The position numbers and the translations under genes are program-made. The notes beneath the pieces were generated by a model. The model was not told where the DNA came from. It did no database searches and saw only the letters and a program-made list of their open reading frames with translations. A stretch of DNA of 64,000 nucleotides from Rhabditoides inermis (lineage: Eukaryota; Nematoda; Chromadorea; Rhabditida; Rhabditidae): contig CAWZYM010000391.1 in assembly GCA_963966185.1 (NCBI GenBank), forward strand, positions 186,001-250,000. Reading direction: 5' to 3'. Positions 54,701 through 64,000 of the stretch are shown here, in pieces. Position 1 is the first letter of the stretch, and every line of letters starts with the position of its first letter.

Positions 54701-55016
54701 TCACTCCCCTACACAATCACCTCACATCAATTATTCACCCCACACTGCGCGACGAAAACCAATGGGAACACACTCCCGGAATAGACTATTCACACTCGCT
54801 ACAAAACGCGTGCAACGTCATAGTGACGAGAGCGCGGTACGAATAATCCATACATGAAGTTTAAAAAAATAACTCACAGAACAAGCCGACGTTGACATCG
54901 GGTGCGTCTAGTGAGATGCCGAGCTGGGAGACGAGCGCGCTGGGCTGTCCTATGCCCAGCATGCGCGCCTCCAGAAACAACATGGGCATCCCGCCCGACA
55001 CGGGCAGCAGCGACAT
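36799..55016 (-). CDS. Unknown membrane-anchored protein, long gene with alternative first exons
   Basis: Common exons: 50110-50191, 49969-50059, 48202-48291, 48007-48124, 47839-47961, 47685-47794, 47553-47627, 47184-47272, 47030-47137, 46785-46874, 46162-46245, 45994-46093, 45852-45920, 43979-44020, 39689-39784, 38972-39060, 38828-38915 and 36799-36987. They are preceded by one of several first exons (54878-55016, 52653-52755, 51431-51485, or direct extension to the ATG at 50220-50222). Every combination is in frame: 623, 611, 595 or 587 residues. The first common exon encodes a single membrane segment (ASGVFLVAGVGSYAAYRI). Then come acidic (EIDEEEEEEEDRN), basic (RLSRLRRSVRGKG) and Ser-rich segments, and a folded-looking C-terminal part (VEWEFEQVIPWFRRTLGECV; VGLRLLITLKAIDIYHRK; GVEYPWFTVDNPADVMRLL). 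N-terminal anchoring with a cytosolic body is likely. I considered mitoguardin because of size and topology, but key motifs do not match. The family is not recognised. Confidence 0.75.
38750..38779. repeat. Perfect 12-bp inverted repeat with 6-base loop
   Basis: ACATCACAGAAC, six bases, then its exact reverse complement GTTCTGTGATGT. It lies in the last intron of the long minus-strand gene, 48 bases downstream of the 5' splice site. The AGAAC…GTTCT core resembles a palindromic transcription-factor site, but that reading is speculative. Confidence 0.8.
41532..42129 (+). CDS. Small secreted Ly-6/three-finger-like protein, nested in an intron
   Basis: Three exons, 41532-41612, 41659-41838 and 41986-42129, give 134 residues. 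A signal peptide (MLSRFVLFCLIAPAAVNA) is followed by LTCYEND at the mature N-terminus and CVCNYDRCNSA near the C-terminus. The LxC start and the C-x-C…DxCN end are characteristic of Ly-6/uPAR-type folds; about seven cysteines are spaced between (TYCALIP, VCIYE, FRCVCN). Such proteins are extracellular, often membrane-attached modulators of receptors, but no GPI signal is visible here. The gene lies on the opposite strand within intron 39785-43978 of the long membrane-protein gene and has its own pyrimidine-rich upstream region. Confidence 0.8.
43236..43303. repeat. Short tandem duplication of TTTTTACCCATCAGGAC
   Basis: The 17-base unit appears twice about 30 bases apart, and the sub-unit CCCATCAGGAC a third time directly after. 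It lies within an intron of the long minus-strand gene. Confidence 0.7.
50377..51045. mobile_element. Inverted-repeat (MITE-like) element rich in TTTTCGCG motifs
   Basis: Terminal inverted repeats of 24 bases pair 50377-50400 with 51022-51045, with 21 of 24 positions identical and a shared core of CAGACTTTTTCGCGA. The ~670 bases between are full of TTCGCGA, TTTTCGCGCGAAAA and AATTCGC variants in both orientations, giving long-range complementarity. No transposase frame is present. It sits in the intron between alternative first exons and the first common exon of the long minus-strand gene. Flanks show at most a 3-base AAA duplication. Confidence 0.7.
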
Positions 55017-55956
55017 CGCCACGCCACTCGCCGCTGATAGAATCGGCCCGGCTGTCCACTGCGCTTTAGAAGCGCATCCGCCTGCAAACTACGCTTTTTA
55101 TTCCGATTGATTGTGATAGCATAGCGGCGGATTTATTATAGCCAGACGCGAATGGATTCTGTGCAGAAACAAACCGGGGATACAGGTGATGTGAGTGATT
55201 GACACGATAATCGGAGATAATACATGTACATGCCAACTCCAACAACACTTGCAGGCGTGGGGTGACACGCTTCCAACATTTCAAATTGAATTTCAGGGGA
55301 AGACTGGAGCAAAGCAACGTAGAATGGCTCGAAAAAGGAAATGGTGTGTCGATCGAGAAGAAAAGAAAGTATACCGAACAGATCAAATGGACAGACAGCA
55401 CAGCACAGCCATTTCTCACTCTCGATCGAAAAAAGAAAACAATATATCAAAGATCAAAAACGCAATCGTCTCTATCAATGAATAATGCATGGGAGAATGA
55501 TTAGTCATATACTCACAAACTTTACAAAGTGCACATGTTGTAATAAATCTTTCGCAACGAGTAGTTTGCAAAAGGAGAATGAAGCTCATTGAAGAGACGC
55601 GGAAAGAGATAATCTCTGGCCGGGAAAGATTATCCTTATCCTCACGCTATACAAAATACGGCTATTATAAATATATCAAATATTTGCTAAATATTCTTCA
55701 GAAAATAAAAAGGAAAGCGGGTATAAATAAGGAGTGACAGGGAAAATAGCTGTGTGTAAGCACTTGTGCTGCTATAATGAGAGTGGGAGACGGATCGATA
55801 GTCGTCCAGTCGCTCACTATACACTCACCACTGAAAAAGGGAAGACGAGAGAACAACAGCGGAAAAGCACACTACAACTAAAACTGCAAAAATCAGCTGG
55901 TAGCAGTTAGTACATGCCAGGGATGGAACACACATACGCGGGAATCGATAGGCAGC

Positions 55957-56002
<46 letters not shown>

Positions 56003-58529
56003 GATAGAAAAGCCGAGACGAGAAAGGAAAAAGAAGCCGCAGTATGCTGCGGAAAAATGAGTTCCCCGTATTCTCAAGCATAGCTAGCCGCGCATCGCTG
56101 GAGCGCGTCCCTCCTGTCCTCATTCCTCATCTCACATGTTACAGTTATCATAATCACTGTATCGGTATCAGAATACCTATACTTTCGCAGGTGGCCGATG
56201 TCTATTTATGCCGCCCGCGTGTGTGCTTCTAATTCAATTTCAGCTTGTTTTGCGGTTGTAGAACAGCTGACTGTACGATAAAAGAGAGGAAAGAGGGGGA
56301 TACGCAGGATGTGAGCGTGTAATTACATTACACGCCCTTTGAAAAAATAATGAGAAGAGCTCAAGGAATAATAGAGAAATGAACACTTTGGGGGTGACTC
56401 GCACAAAGCAATCCGATAAGCGTGCAAGAGTGCGTGGTCGCACTCTCTCCCAAGGGAATCAGGGGCGACAAAAAGAGGAGTGATATCATGTAACGCAGGA
56501 CCATGGATCGGTAGTGAAAGGAGAAAACAGGCACGTAACATAATCTCATTCTAATCATACGAGAGGGGGTTGGAAGGCTTCCGGCAATGAAATGTATTGC
56601 GACGACTACTGACTACATAGAGAGACACGGCAGACAGACCGGGCGAGAAGAGAGAGGGGTAGGCGAGTATTGGAATGCGATTAGCGAGACACTGGAGATG
56701 CAAGTAAGCACCAATCTCTCTACTAGGCCGGCTTCCGGGTCATACTGAACATGTAACCCAATGATTATGTAAACTCCAAACCGCGGAAGTGCCTCTCGTC
56801 TCTCGTTTTGTTCCCAGATTCCTCCCAGAACCGAAATCCGCGCAGCCTCTCATAGAGAATCAATGGGGTGAAGTGGTGGCAAAAAAGGAGGCGAGTCCCG
56901 CGCCCACGAAAATCTCTAGAGTCGAGGTACACGCATAGTTGAGTAGTTTGCGAGAGAAGAAGCGGAGGAGAGGAGGGGGGGGGGGGCAGAGAGAGGGGAA
57001 TCGAGGGGCGCTTCTCGAAGACGGCCATTTGACATGCATGCTCATATGAGGACTATCCCAGTCGGCTGAGACACCCAGACAACGACTTTGGGCTATGAAA
57101 ACAACACGACTATACACAGTGGAGCGAGCGAAAGAGGGGAGAGCAGTGTCCACTCCCTCGGTCAATGCACAGTAGTTGTGTGTAAACAAATCTGTACAGA
57201 TTTCCGGACCACTGAACAATTCTAATAAACACAAGAAAATTCATATAGATTTCATAGTCTTTTTGGTGCAAAATAGGAATTGGTTCAGGATGTGGGTTCG
57301 ATAGCTATCTCACACACATCTGCCAGCTAAAGGATAGCGAACACTCTCTCATTCGACCACACTCGCCTGCTCCTATCTCTTTCTCTACATCTCTCACTGA
57401 GAGTACTCTCTACACGCGCGACATTTCGCATATATTTCACGATTCGTCCTCTCATTGTGACACTGCGATGTACACAGCTGTAGCGCAAAGCAAATATGCA
57501 AATTCCCATAACCCTCAACAGAAAAGAAGTTTTCGTAAATGCCAAAAACAGAGAAGCAGAGGCAATTTTCTAATGTCCCGCCGTACCCGGGAGAATAAGA
57601 AACGCAGAAAACAAAAACATTGGCTTGTATGGCCATGATAGAATACAACACTCAATGGCAATGGAAATCTCCACACAGGGATACCCACTACATGAACAGA
57701 CGAAGTGAGTGCGCGACGCGTTGAAAGGGTCCATTCGGAAAAGTATGAAAGTAAGCGGAAAAGAAGAGGGAGCGCGTGAATGGAGAGAGCAGCGAGAATC
57801 AGCAGAGAGCGAAGAAAAGAAGTACGCAAACATTCATTTCGACCGCCTTTCACACGCAGAAAAAGCTGCAAAGCCAACACGGACGTGCCCCGGATTCACT
57901 CGAGAAAAATAAATAGAAAAAAGACAACAAACAAACAACAAGAGAGGTATGGATCGAGAAGGGAGGCATAGAGAGAGAAAAGTGGATTGTGGTCATCGCT
58001 CTTAGCGGCCGCCGCTCGAAGCGCGGTTCTCTTTATGGGCCAATTCTCAAGGCTGCTGGTTGGACTATACGTTTGAGAGCGACGATTTGTGTGAAATATA
58101 GACAGATGCAGTGATCAAACGAGCCGCTGCGGAGATAATTTATGCGGAAAAGGAAACGAGACAATCGACAGTAGATTCAAAATCATGGTTCAAATGATCA
58201 CGCAATACCGGGTTTTCTACTATTGATCAATAAGTTCAAAACAAACACACATACAATTAGGCAGATATTCAAATCTAATGACTAACCACACTGTTGAGTA
58301 GATCAAATAGGACAAAGATGGGTAGATCAGTAAATTTTCACTCCGTATGCGCCTATCGGCGAATAGACGGCCATGAAAATTTGGCGGGAAATCTCTCGAA
58401 CCAGTCGGCTGTCCTTTGTTATCTAGATTTCTTCTCGCTGCATGCTGCGTCCGCCATTTTTCACCGCATTTCTTTTTGGTTCACGTTTCATTTATAGTTT
58501 CGTGTAACATTTACTTTTTTAGTTGAATC
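55017..58529. other. Long divergent intergenic region
   Basis: It separates the farthest 5' exon of the minus-strand gene from the MCM-binding protein gene. It holds a (GA)n microsatellite and a G run near 56976-56986. I found no splice-consistent coding exons, but further 5' exons of the minus-strand gene cannot be excluded. Confidence 0.5.
55959..55996. repeat. (GA)n microsatellite
   Basis: Pure GA dinucleotides in the divergent intergenic region. Confidence 0.95.
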
Positions 58530-61500
58530 ATGATCGATCCTACTCCCCCGGCCGTCGATTTCATCACCCGCGTCGATCAGATTTTCGCCGGTGAATTTCA
58601 CGAAAAATTCGAAGCGCGGTTGTCTTTATTGGATATACCTGATTAATCGATCTATTCTATGTTTCCAGAGAACCCGAAGCAGTACCAGGAGAATGCATGC
58701 AAGCTCATGTCCGATATGCGCGCCGAGATTGGTGACGAGAGCATGGCGAGTTACTCTATCTCTATCATTATCTTATCACCGATTACCCTGACCCTGTTGC
58801 AGTCTTCGCTCCCCCTGGCCTTCTCCTCCGTGCCTTCCCCACACGGTTGCCTTGTTCGCGCCCGCGCCATGATCCAGGACGTGCGAGGACCCGAGATCTT
58901 CGGTGAGTTCAGTTGTTCAGTCGGTTTACTTCTCCTGTCCATGATGAGTTGTTCGTTATAACAAATAAGTATCACGTTGTGTTGAGGCTTGGTGTGCAAT
59001 GTGCGTGAGGATGAGACGAGCGATAGCGGCGAGGCGAACGAGTTGGCCATGACCGGACTCTTCCGCGACACTTTCGGAGACAAGGTGTTTCTCACTTGCT
59101 AGCGTAACTAGTATTCTTATGTGTAGGAAATCAAGAGTGTTGTGGAGCACTCGAGTCGCCATTGCTATCTGATGGTGCCCGTGCCTGCCGAGACGACATG
59201 GAGCACCCGACGCTTCACCGGAAATGCCGATACCAGTTGTACGTGTACTTTATAGTGATTTTCTATTTGTTTGTTCTTATCCTTGCGTTGTCACTGTCGC
59301 TATTCCACAGTGAGATGTTTTCAGCGGACATTCCGGTGAAGAAGTCGAAGCTGGAGATGAGCGCGACATCCACCATGGAGTGCTTTGTGGGCAAGTTCTT
59401 CTCGGATCTGGCCGAGGACCTGCGAGTGAACAGTGTGGTGGACGTGTGGGGATGGCTCGCCCCGCCCCACAACATGGACGACGGACTCGAGTCAGTCACT
59501 TTCACACAACAACAACACTTGGGAGGTTTTATAACACATACACTTTCAGGACTGGTTCGGATACGAACGTGGCAAACGTGCGCAACTTGCACGTTCTCGA
59601 GTTTTCGCCGGTGAAGGAGGAGAAGGTCTTTATGGATCCGGCCGACGAGAAGGTAACTGTGGTATACTTGGAACACTGTAAACCTACAACATGCTGATGT
59701 TGAAGGCGGCGCTCGCCGCGTGTGTGAGCGTTCTGGAGAGTGTTCTCGGGGACGACACGGCCGCCCAGTACCTCCTCCTCAACATGATCTCCACCACGTG
59801 AGTTCCGTCTCGTCGACGTCGTTGCATTGCACTCGCTCAGGTTCTCCCGTCCGGGTGGCATGCCCATCTGCTCTCTGCCCCTCAACCTGTGTGGTCTCAG
59901 CAGGGCCGACGAGCTTGTCACCCTCGTCAGTGAGTTCCTCCCCAAGGTGCGCACAATGTTTACATACTCGTTGTTCACAGTTGTTTTCAGGTGAAGTCGC
60001 TTCGCCTCACACCCGAGCTCCTCTCCCAGAAGCCGTTCGCTGCTGTCAAGAACTATGGTAAATTACTATTATGCATCATTTCTATTAATTACTTTCAAGT
60101 CGATCATGTTTCATGTTTATGTAGATCAAATAATTTTGTTATTGTACCTATTTCCGCAAGCAGGCATTCTCATATCGTGACCCTTATTTCACAAGCACGT
60201 ATTTTCCTACCGTAGCGTAACCCGAATGTTCCCGAGCAGATCGAATTATATCCTTCACGGTAGAAAGGAATCCAATTTTTTTTTTGTTTTCAAATGATAT
60301 TGATGGTATTGCACAGTACGTAGAGAGTGTATATCATGTGATGTTGTTTTGCAGAGAATGACCGTCTTGCGCAGGGTGAGCTGCAGCTGTCTGCCGGTAC
60401 TCATCTCGTTGTCGACGAGAGCGGACTGCCCGATGGAAAGGTGCCCGTCGAGGGATTCGGTACGCAACTAAAGAAATACGAAGATCTATCCCGTCAACTG
60501 TTCTGTTTTGAGCGGAGAAGAACCTGCAGGCTCTGGGACAGTTGCTGGTCGATCAGCGACTCAGCTACGACTACCAGTTCTACCCGGTGAGACCTGAAGA
60601 TGCCTTCCGTTCGCGTTGATTACCAATCGGTTCAGGTGATGTTCGACCACGACGTGCCGATTGTGATTGTGTCCAAGGGAGAGAGCAGGCTGCTCAAGGT
60701 ATCAGTAGAAATGTAGAGTGGGGATGGATGTGAGGGTGAGCGTTGCAGACACCGTTCCGATGTGCCGTTCCGGGCGGATCTCCGTCCACGTCCCCCCTAT
60801 CTGCACTCACTGCTCTCGATATCGAAAAGATCAGGTAAGAATGTTTGTTTCGTGGTTTTTGGTAGTACTCACTCTGTTTAGACTGGCTCTGCTCTCCGCC
60901 AAGCAGCGTCTTCGCAGCATCACCATCACCAAGGACGTAGCTGAGGTACGCTTATTGCTTGTGAGAACGCTTTGGAGGTTGAAAATGTATTTATTATTCG
61001 ATTCGATATGCAATAGGTGATTAGTATCCGTATCCTCCGTAGCCACCACCATATCCGCCACCGTACCCTCCACAGCCACCTCCTCCGTATCCTCCGTAGC
61101 CGCCTCCATAGCCTCCATAGCCTCCGTAACCTCCATATCCTCCGTAGTAGGGTGCGTAGGTGCCCATAGGAGCGTAGGTTCCGTAGTAACCGTATCCACC
61201 GTATCCTCCATATCCTCCATATCCTCCATATCCTCCGTATCCTCCGTAGCCACCTCCGTATCCGCCATATCCTCCGCCATATCCACCGTATCCTCCATAT
61301 CCGTACTGCCTCTTGATGCGGTTAGAGACGTCTCTTTTTCTCTCTCCTCTCGCAGTTTCGCCTCGCCAAAAGCGACTATGACGACAATGAGAAGAAAAGC
61401 GAAGAACCTCATTCTGAAAACATCTACTTTCATCTGTAAGAGTTGTAGTACTTACCTGTAGAACTAGGCTGGTAAGCTGTTCTTGATTTCCCTCCATGTC

Positions 61501-61990
61501 AGCTTGGTTTTATACCGACTAATATTTATTAACATGCGACCCTGCCACGCGCGCTGATCAAACGAAATTATGCAGGGTTCGGGATGGAAAGTGAACCTGG
61601 CAAGCTAGTGCTTGCAAATGTTTGTACAAATGGCGCGCAAGTGGTGTTTAGACCTCATGAATACCGAATACGAGTTTCGGATAACTTTTATTTTGAGCAA
61701 ATATATAACGTGATTATCTTTGCAGCAGCTGCAGACGTCTTTCTGTGAGTGGGCGAAGCAGTTGACTGCCGAGGATGACAAGGCCGAGTCGCTCAACCAG
61801 CTACTCGTTCTCAGCAGGTGAATCGTGAATACTCACATCGCAGTTTTCATAAGATCTTTTATCTTATGTTTACAGGCTGATAGCGGCTGCATCTGGAGAG
61901 ACTTGTGTGTCGATGGATAGCTGGGACCGCGCGCTCTTCCTCGAGAAGACTCGTCAGGAGACGCTCACCGAGTGGAACAAGAGCAAGTAG
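58530..61990 (+). CDS. MCMBP: MCM-binding protein (MCMBP/ETG1 family)
   Basis: MCMBP binds the replicative helicase subunits MCM3-7 and takes part in assembly and unloading of MCM complexes in the nucleus. Exons: 58530-58590, 58669-58745, 58803-58902, 58987-59084, 59127-59238, 59325-59490, 59550-59652, 59706-59797, 59841-59946, 59991-60057, 60355-60459, 60513-60586, 60636-60698, 60749-60834, 60882-60945, 61726-61817 and 61876-61990. They sum to 1581 nt (526 residues), shorter than the human protein (about 640). Family landmarks: VRARAMIQDVRGPEIFGLVC (human FRCMIQDMFDPEFYMGVY region), PVPAETTWSTR, GDDTAAQYLLLNMIST, LQLSAGTHLVVDESGLPDG, ESLNQLLVLSRLIAAASGET. The ATG follows a TTTTTTAG acceptor, suggesting trans-splicing. 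Intron 2 has a GC donor; intron 15 contains an antisense peptide gene. Confidence 0.92.
61021..61413 (-). CDS. Gly/Tyr-rich secreted peptide gene with a frame break
   Basis: A likely trans-splice acceptor (GATGTTTTCAG) precedes the ATG at 61411-61413. That frame opens with an excellent signal peptide (MRFFAFLLIVVIVAFGEA) and LREEREKE. The downstream Gly-Gly-Tyr repeat region, with RDVSNRIKRQYGYGGYGG and ending at 61021, is in a different frame. The two would join if the A5 run in the signal-peptide exon had one more base. Either this is a consensus error, a polymorphic or broken gene, or an unrecognised splice. The layout (signal peptide, dibasic KR site, YGGYGG repeats) is that of nematode neuropeptide-like/antimicrobial GY-rich peptides. 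It is antisense within intron 60946-61725 of the MCMBP gene and has its own TATA box. Confidence 0.6.
   Translation of the reverse strand, partial: NEVLRFSSHCRHSRFWRGETARGERKRDVSNRIKRQYGYGGYGGYGGGYGGYGGGYGGYGGYGGYGGYGGYGGYGYYGTYAPMGTYAPYYGGYGGYGGYGGYGGGYGGYGGGGCGGYGGGYGGGYGGYGY
61508..61514 (-). promoter_or_regulatory. TATA box of the Gly/Tyr-rich peptide gene
   Basis: TATAAAA on the minus strand, about 95 bases before the signal-peptide ATG. Between them lies a small upstream exon with its own ATG (61495-61497) and a GTAAGT donor, then the acceptor at 61414-61415. This suggests a conventional, independent promoter inside the host intron. Confidence 0.55.
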
Positions 61991-62313
61991 GCTCACACCT
62001 CGCACGCTCGTCTACCACCACTACATTATATTCCCACCACATCGTGCTTACCCTTTCACTTTTTCAGATTGACACACCCTGTGACCTCTTCCCAGTTTTA
62101 TTCCCGTGATCTCTGATTCTCTAAACCGCCCACCTATCACAGACAATTACACAGTTCTAAGGATAAACTTTTTATCATGAAATCAATTACATTTTAATAT
62201 CTGATCACTGAGAGATCGTTTAGCAATACTTTTAAGACATGTAATGGGTGAGTTGGTTGTAGTTGTGGTATTTTTGTAAGCGTGTTCTAATGGGGGATGC
62301 CGTGCGATAGAAA
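61991..62313. other. Spacer between convergent genes
   Basis: 3' flanks of the MCMBP gene and the GSK3-like gene. Nothing else seen. Confidence 0.6.
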
Positions 62314-64000
62314 CTAGTCCTCGCCAGCCGCCGTAGACGCCTGAAGAAAGGCACGCAATTAATGGGATGTGGGTGGTGTAATGCGAATGGATAACGATGT
62401 TTCGCGACATGACGTCCCCTTTTTCCTACTATCACTCACACTTTCGATATATGCATATCATTCGAGAATGGATGCGGGATGGTTTAACTTACTTCCTTGA
62501 CGTCTGCGGTTTCTCCGTTGGATTCTGGCGAGAAGGCGAGTCGCGGGAACGCCCTTCCATCGCCGCGCGTCGGAGGCGGAGACGTCTTGATCGCATCAAA
62601 GTACGGGTGCACCAGAGCATCCGACGGCTCTCCAATGATGAATGTTATAGTAAGTACACTCACTAAGTGAAAACACTCACTCATCCTCGAGTCGGGATTG
62701 TAGACGAGCATCTTGGAGACGAGTTCAATACCAGCTGGCTCCATCTCGCCTTGGATAATCTAAAAGCAATGGTCTAGAAGGGTGTGTGGTTGCACACCTT
62801 GGGGAATCCCTTGAAGGCTCTGCGTCCGAGGCGCGGTCGACTGACACGCATCGCTTTGACATCGGCGTCCTGCGGATACCCCAGCACGTCAATCACCAGC
62901 TTGGCCTGGTCCTCTTTGCTCTTTCCCTTGAGCAGCACTCGGTTCGTAGCGAACTCGTACATGACACAGCCAAGCGACCAGGTGTCTGCAAGCGGGTTCA
63001 GTCAGTCAGACATCCCTACTCACCGACGGCGCATCCATAGTGGGTGGCTCCGAAGAGCAGCTCCGGCGCGCGGTAGTAGCGCGTCACCTGGTAAGGGAGA
63101 TACGCAGTTTGTGCGTCCAGAATCTGAATCACTTGATTACTAGGGCTACAGGCGAGAGATGACCTTAGCGTTTCCGAAATCGGATAGCTTGAGGATGCCA
63201 TGCTGGTCGTCGACGATCAGATTGGCGGGTTTGATGTCGAGATGAGCAATGCCCTACACAGGAATACGACAAGTGAATTTCTCAACCCGACAATCTACGA
63301 GGCACCTTCGAAGAGAGGTAATCGATCGAGGAGATGAGCTGCCACCCGTAAAGCTGAAAAGCGATGTTCGGAGAGTCGCAGCACACATAGAAACCTTGGC
63401 ATCGACGGCGTCGAACTCCCTGCCGTGTTCACGCAGTTTGCTGACATCGGCCGGAAGAAAATCGAACACCATGCAGTGACACACCTCAAATGTCCAACAT
63501 GACTTTTTTTCTACTCTTCGAGACCACCATGATTGCTACTAATCGGCAATCAATCCAGATTCAGATCCCAATCATGCTGCAGAGATGCCGGCTATATTTC
63601 AGTTTCTCCGGTTTTGGGAACGCGGCGAAGCATGAAAAAAGGCGTCTCCGGTAAACACCAGATCAAAACCGTTTGCAGTCGAATACACGCGGATAATACG
63701 CAGTATTACAATGGGAAGCGGTTGATTTCGACATCACACACATGTCCAAATAAACTGTGGATCAATTATCTCACATCATTGTCGACGGTACGGCTGAAGT
63801 GGTAGAGGAGTGAGATGATGTGGGGATGGGAGATCTGCGAGAGCAAAGCGATCTCGGCGTGCGAGCCCGCCTGGTTCTCCGACTTGGTTGTCCTGGGTGT
63901 AGAGATGAGAGACGGAGGGACATCACTCCCTCACCACGCATTCTTGATGGCCACTCGCGCCTGCACCGGCTGTGTCAGATTGGCCACGTACACGTTGCTG
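62314..64000 (-). CDS. GSK3-like protein kinase (5' end beyond the window)
   Basis: About ten exons on the minus strand, the first cut by the window edge. Order of visible parts: [16 protein letters not shown] with the ATP-site lysine; [20 protein letters not shown] (αC glutamate); [20 protein letters not shown]; catalytic loop [25 protein letters not shown]; activation segment [18 protein letters not shown], matching the GSK3 tyrosine-phosphorylation segment; [20 protein letters not shown]; and [20 protein letters not shown]. The last exons are 62681-62759, 62493-62629 and 62314-62340, ending ASTAAGED. The catalytic loop has HLD instead of HRD. Nematodes carry divergent GSK3-like kinases besides the Wnt-pathway GSK-3, several in the germline. 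The sequence diverges too much to be canonical GSK-3. Confidence 0.85.

Noticed and set aside
58746..58802. Retained in-frame segment in MCMBP instead of a GC-AG intron
   Set aside because: The 57 bases are open in frame, but would insert a hydrophobic stretch in a region where the family has none; the ends fit a GC-AG intron with a CTGTTGCAG acceptor.
60831..61433. 200-codon minus-strand frame with Asp/Met/Glu/Thr repeats
   Set aside because: Its N-terminus is the genuine signal peptide, but the repeat part is the shifted reading of Gly-Gly-Tyr codons and runs past the natural end. The Gly/Tyr frame is far more family-like.

Overview
This window looks like a free-living rhabditid nematode; a Pristionchus-type diplogastrid is plausible but not proven. 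Evidence: many short phase-compatible introns with TTTTCAG-type 3' splice sites, likely spliced-leader acceptors just before start codons, a cuticle collagen with the nematode N-terminal domain, a hedgehog-related ground-like (GRL) protein, divergent CK1- and GSK3-type kinases of the kind expanded in nematodes, and a fused isocitrate lyase/malate synthase as in C. elegans ICL-1. I saw no bacterial operons, CRISPR arrays, rRNA or tRNA genes.

Layout. 1-3.6 kb: low-complexity DNA and a possible distant first exon. 3.66-6.78 kb (+): ACSF2-type acyl-CoA synthetase, 17 exons, with a possible alternative last exon at 7.4 kb. 7.74-8.52 kb (+): small secreted Gln/Tyr-rich repeat protein. 8.67-10.73 kb (-): CK1/TTBK-like kinase with a Lys/Glu-rich N-terminus. 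10.94-11.58 kb (-): unknown acidic coiled-coil protein. 12.08-14.94 kb (-): PLD3/PLD4-type phospholipase D, 18 exons. 16.4-19.8 kb: two unknown genes, one minus and one plus, the latter with a Ser-rich tail. 21.4-26.2 kb (+): the 969-residue fused glyoxylate-cycle enzyme, 21 exons. 27.7-31.7 kb (-): 949-residue GRL protein, 24 exons, with a very large KEKE-like region. 32.4-36.1 kb (+): cuticle collagen, head-to-head with the GRL gene. 36.8-55.0 kb (-): one 18-kb gene for an unknown membrane-anchored protein with several phase-compatible alternative first exons; a small Ly-6-like secreted gene is nested in one intron and an inverted-repeat element sits in another. 58.5-62.0 kb (+): MCM-binding protein, with an antisense Gly/Tyr-rich peptide gene in its last-but-one intron. 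62.3-64.0 kb (-): GSK3-like kinase, cut by the window end.

The genes do not form one pathway. Two themes recur. Metabolism: an acyl-CoA synthetase activates fatty acids, whose acetyl-CoA can feed the glyoxylate enzyme. Extracellular matrix: a collagen and a GRL protein share a 740-bp promoter region. Exon models were built by hand from splice signals and reading frame, and the summed coding lengths of the major genes divide by three. Six introns require GC rather than GT donors to stay in frame, a high proportion out of roughly 150 introns.
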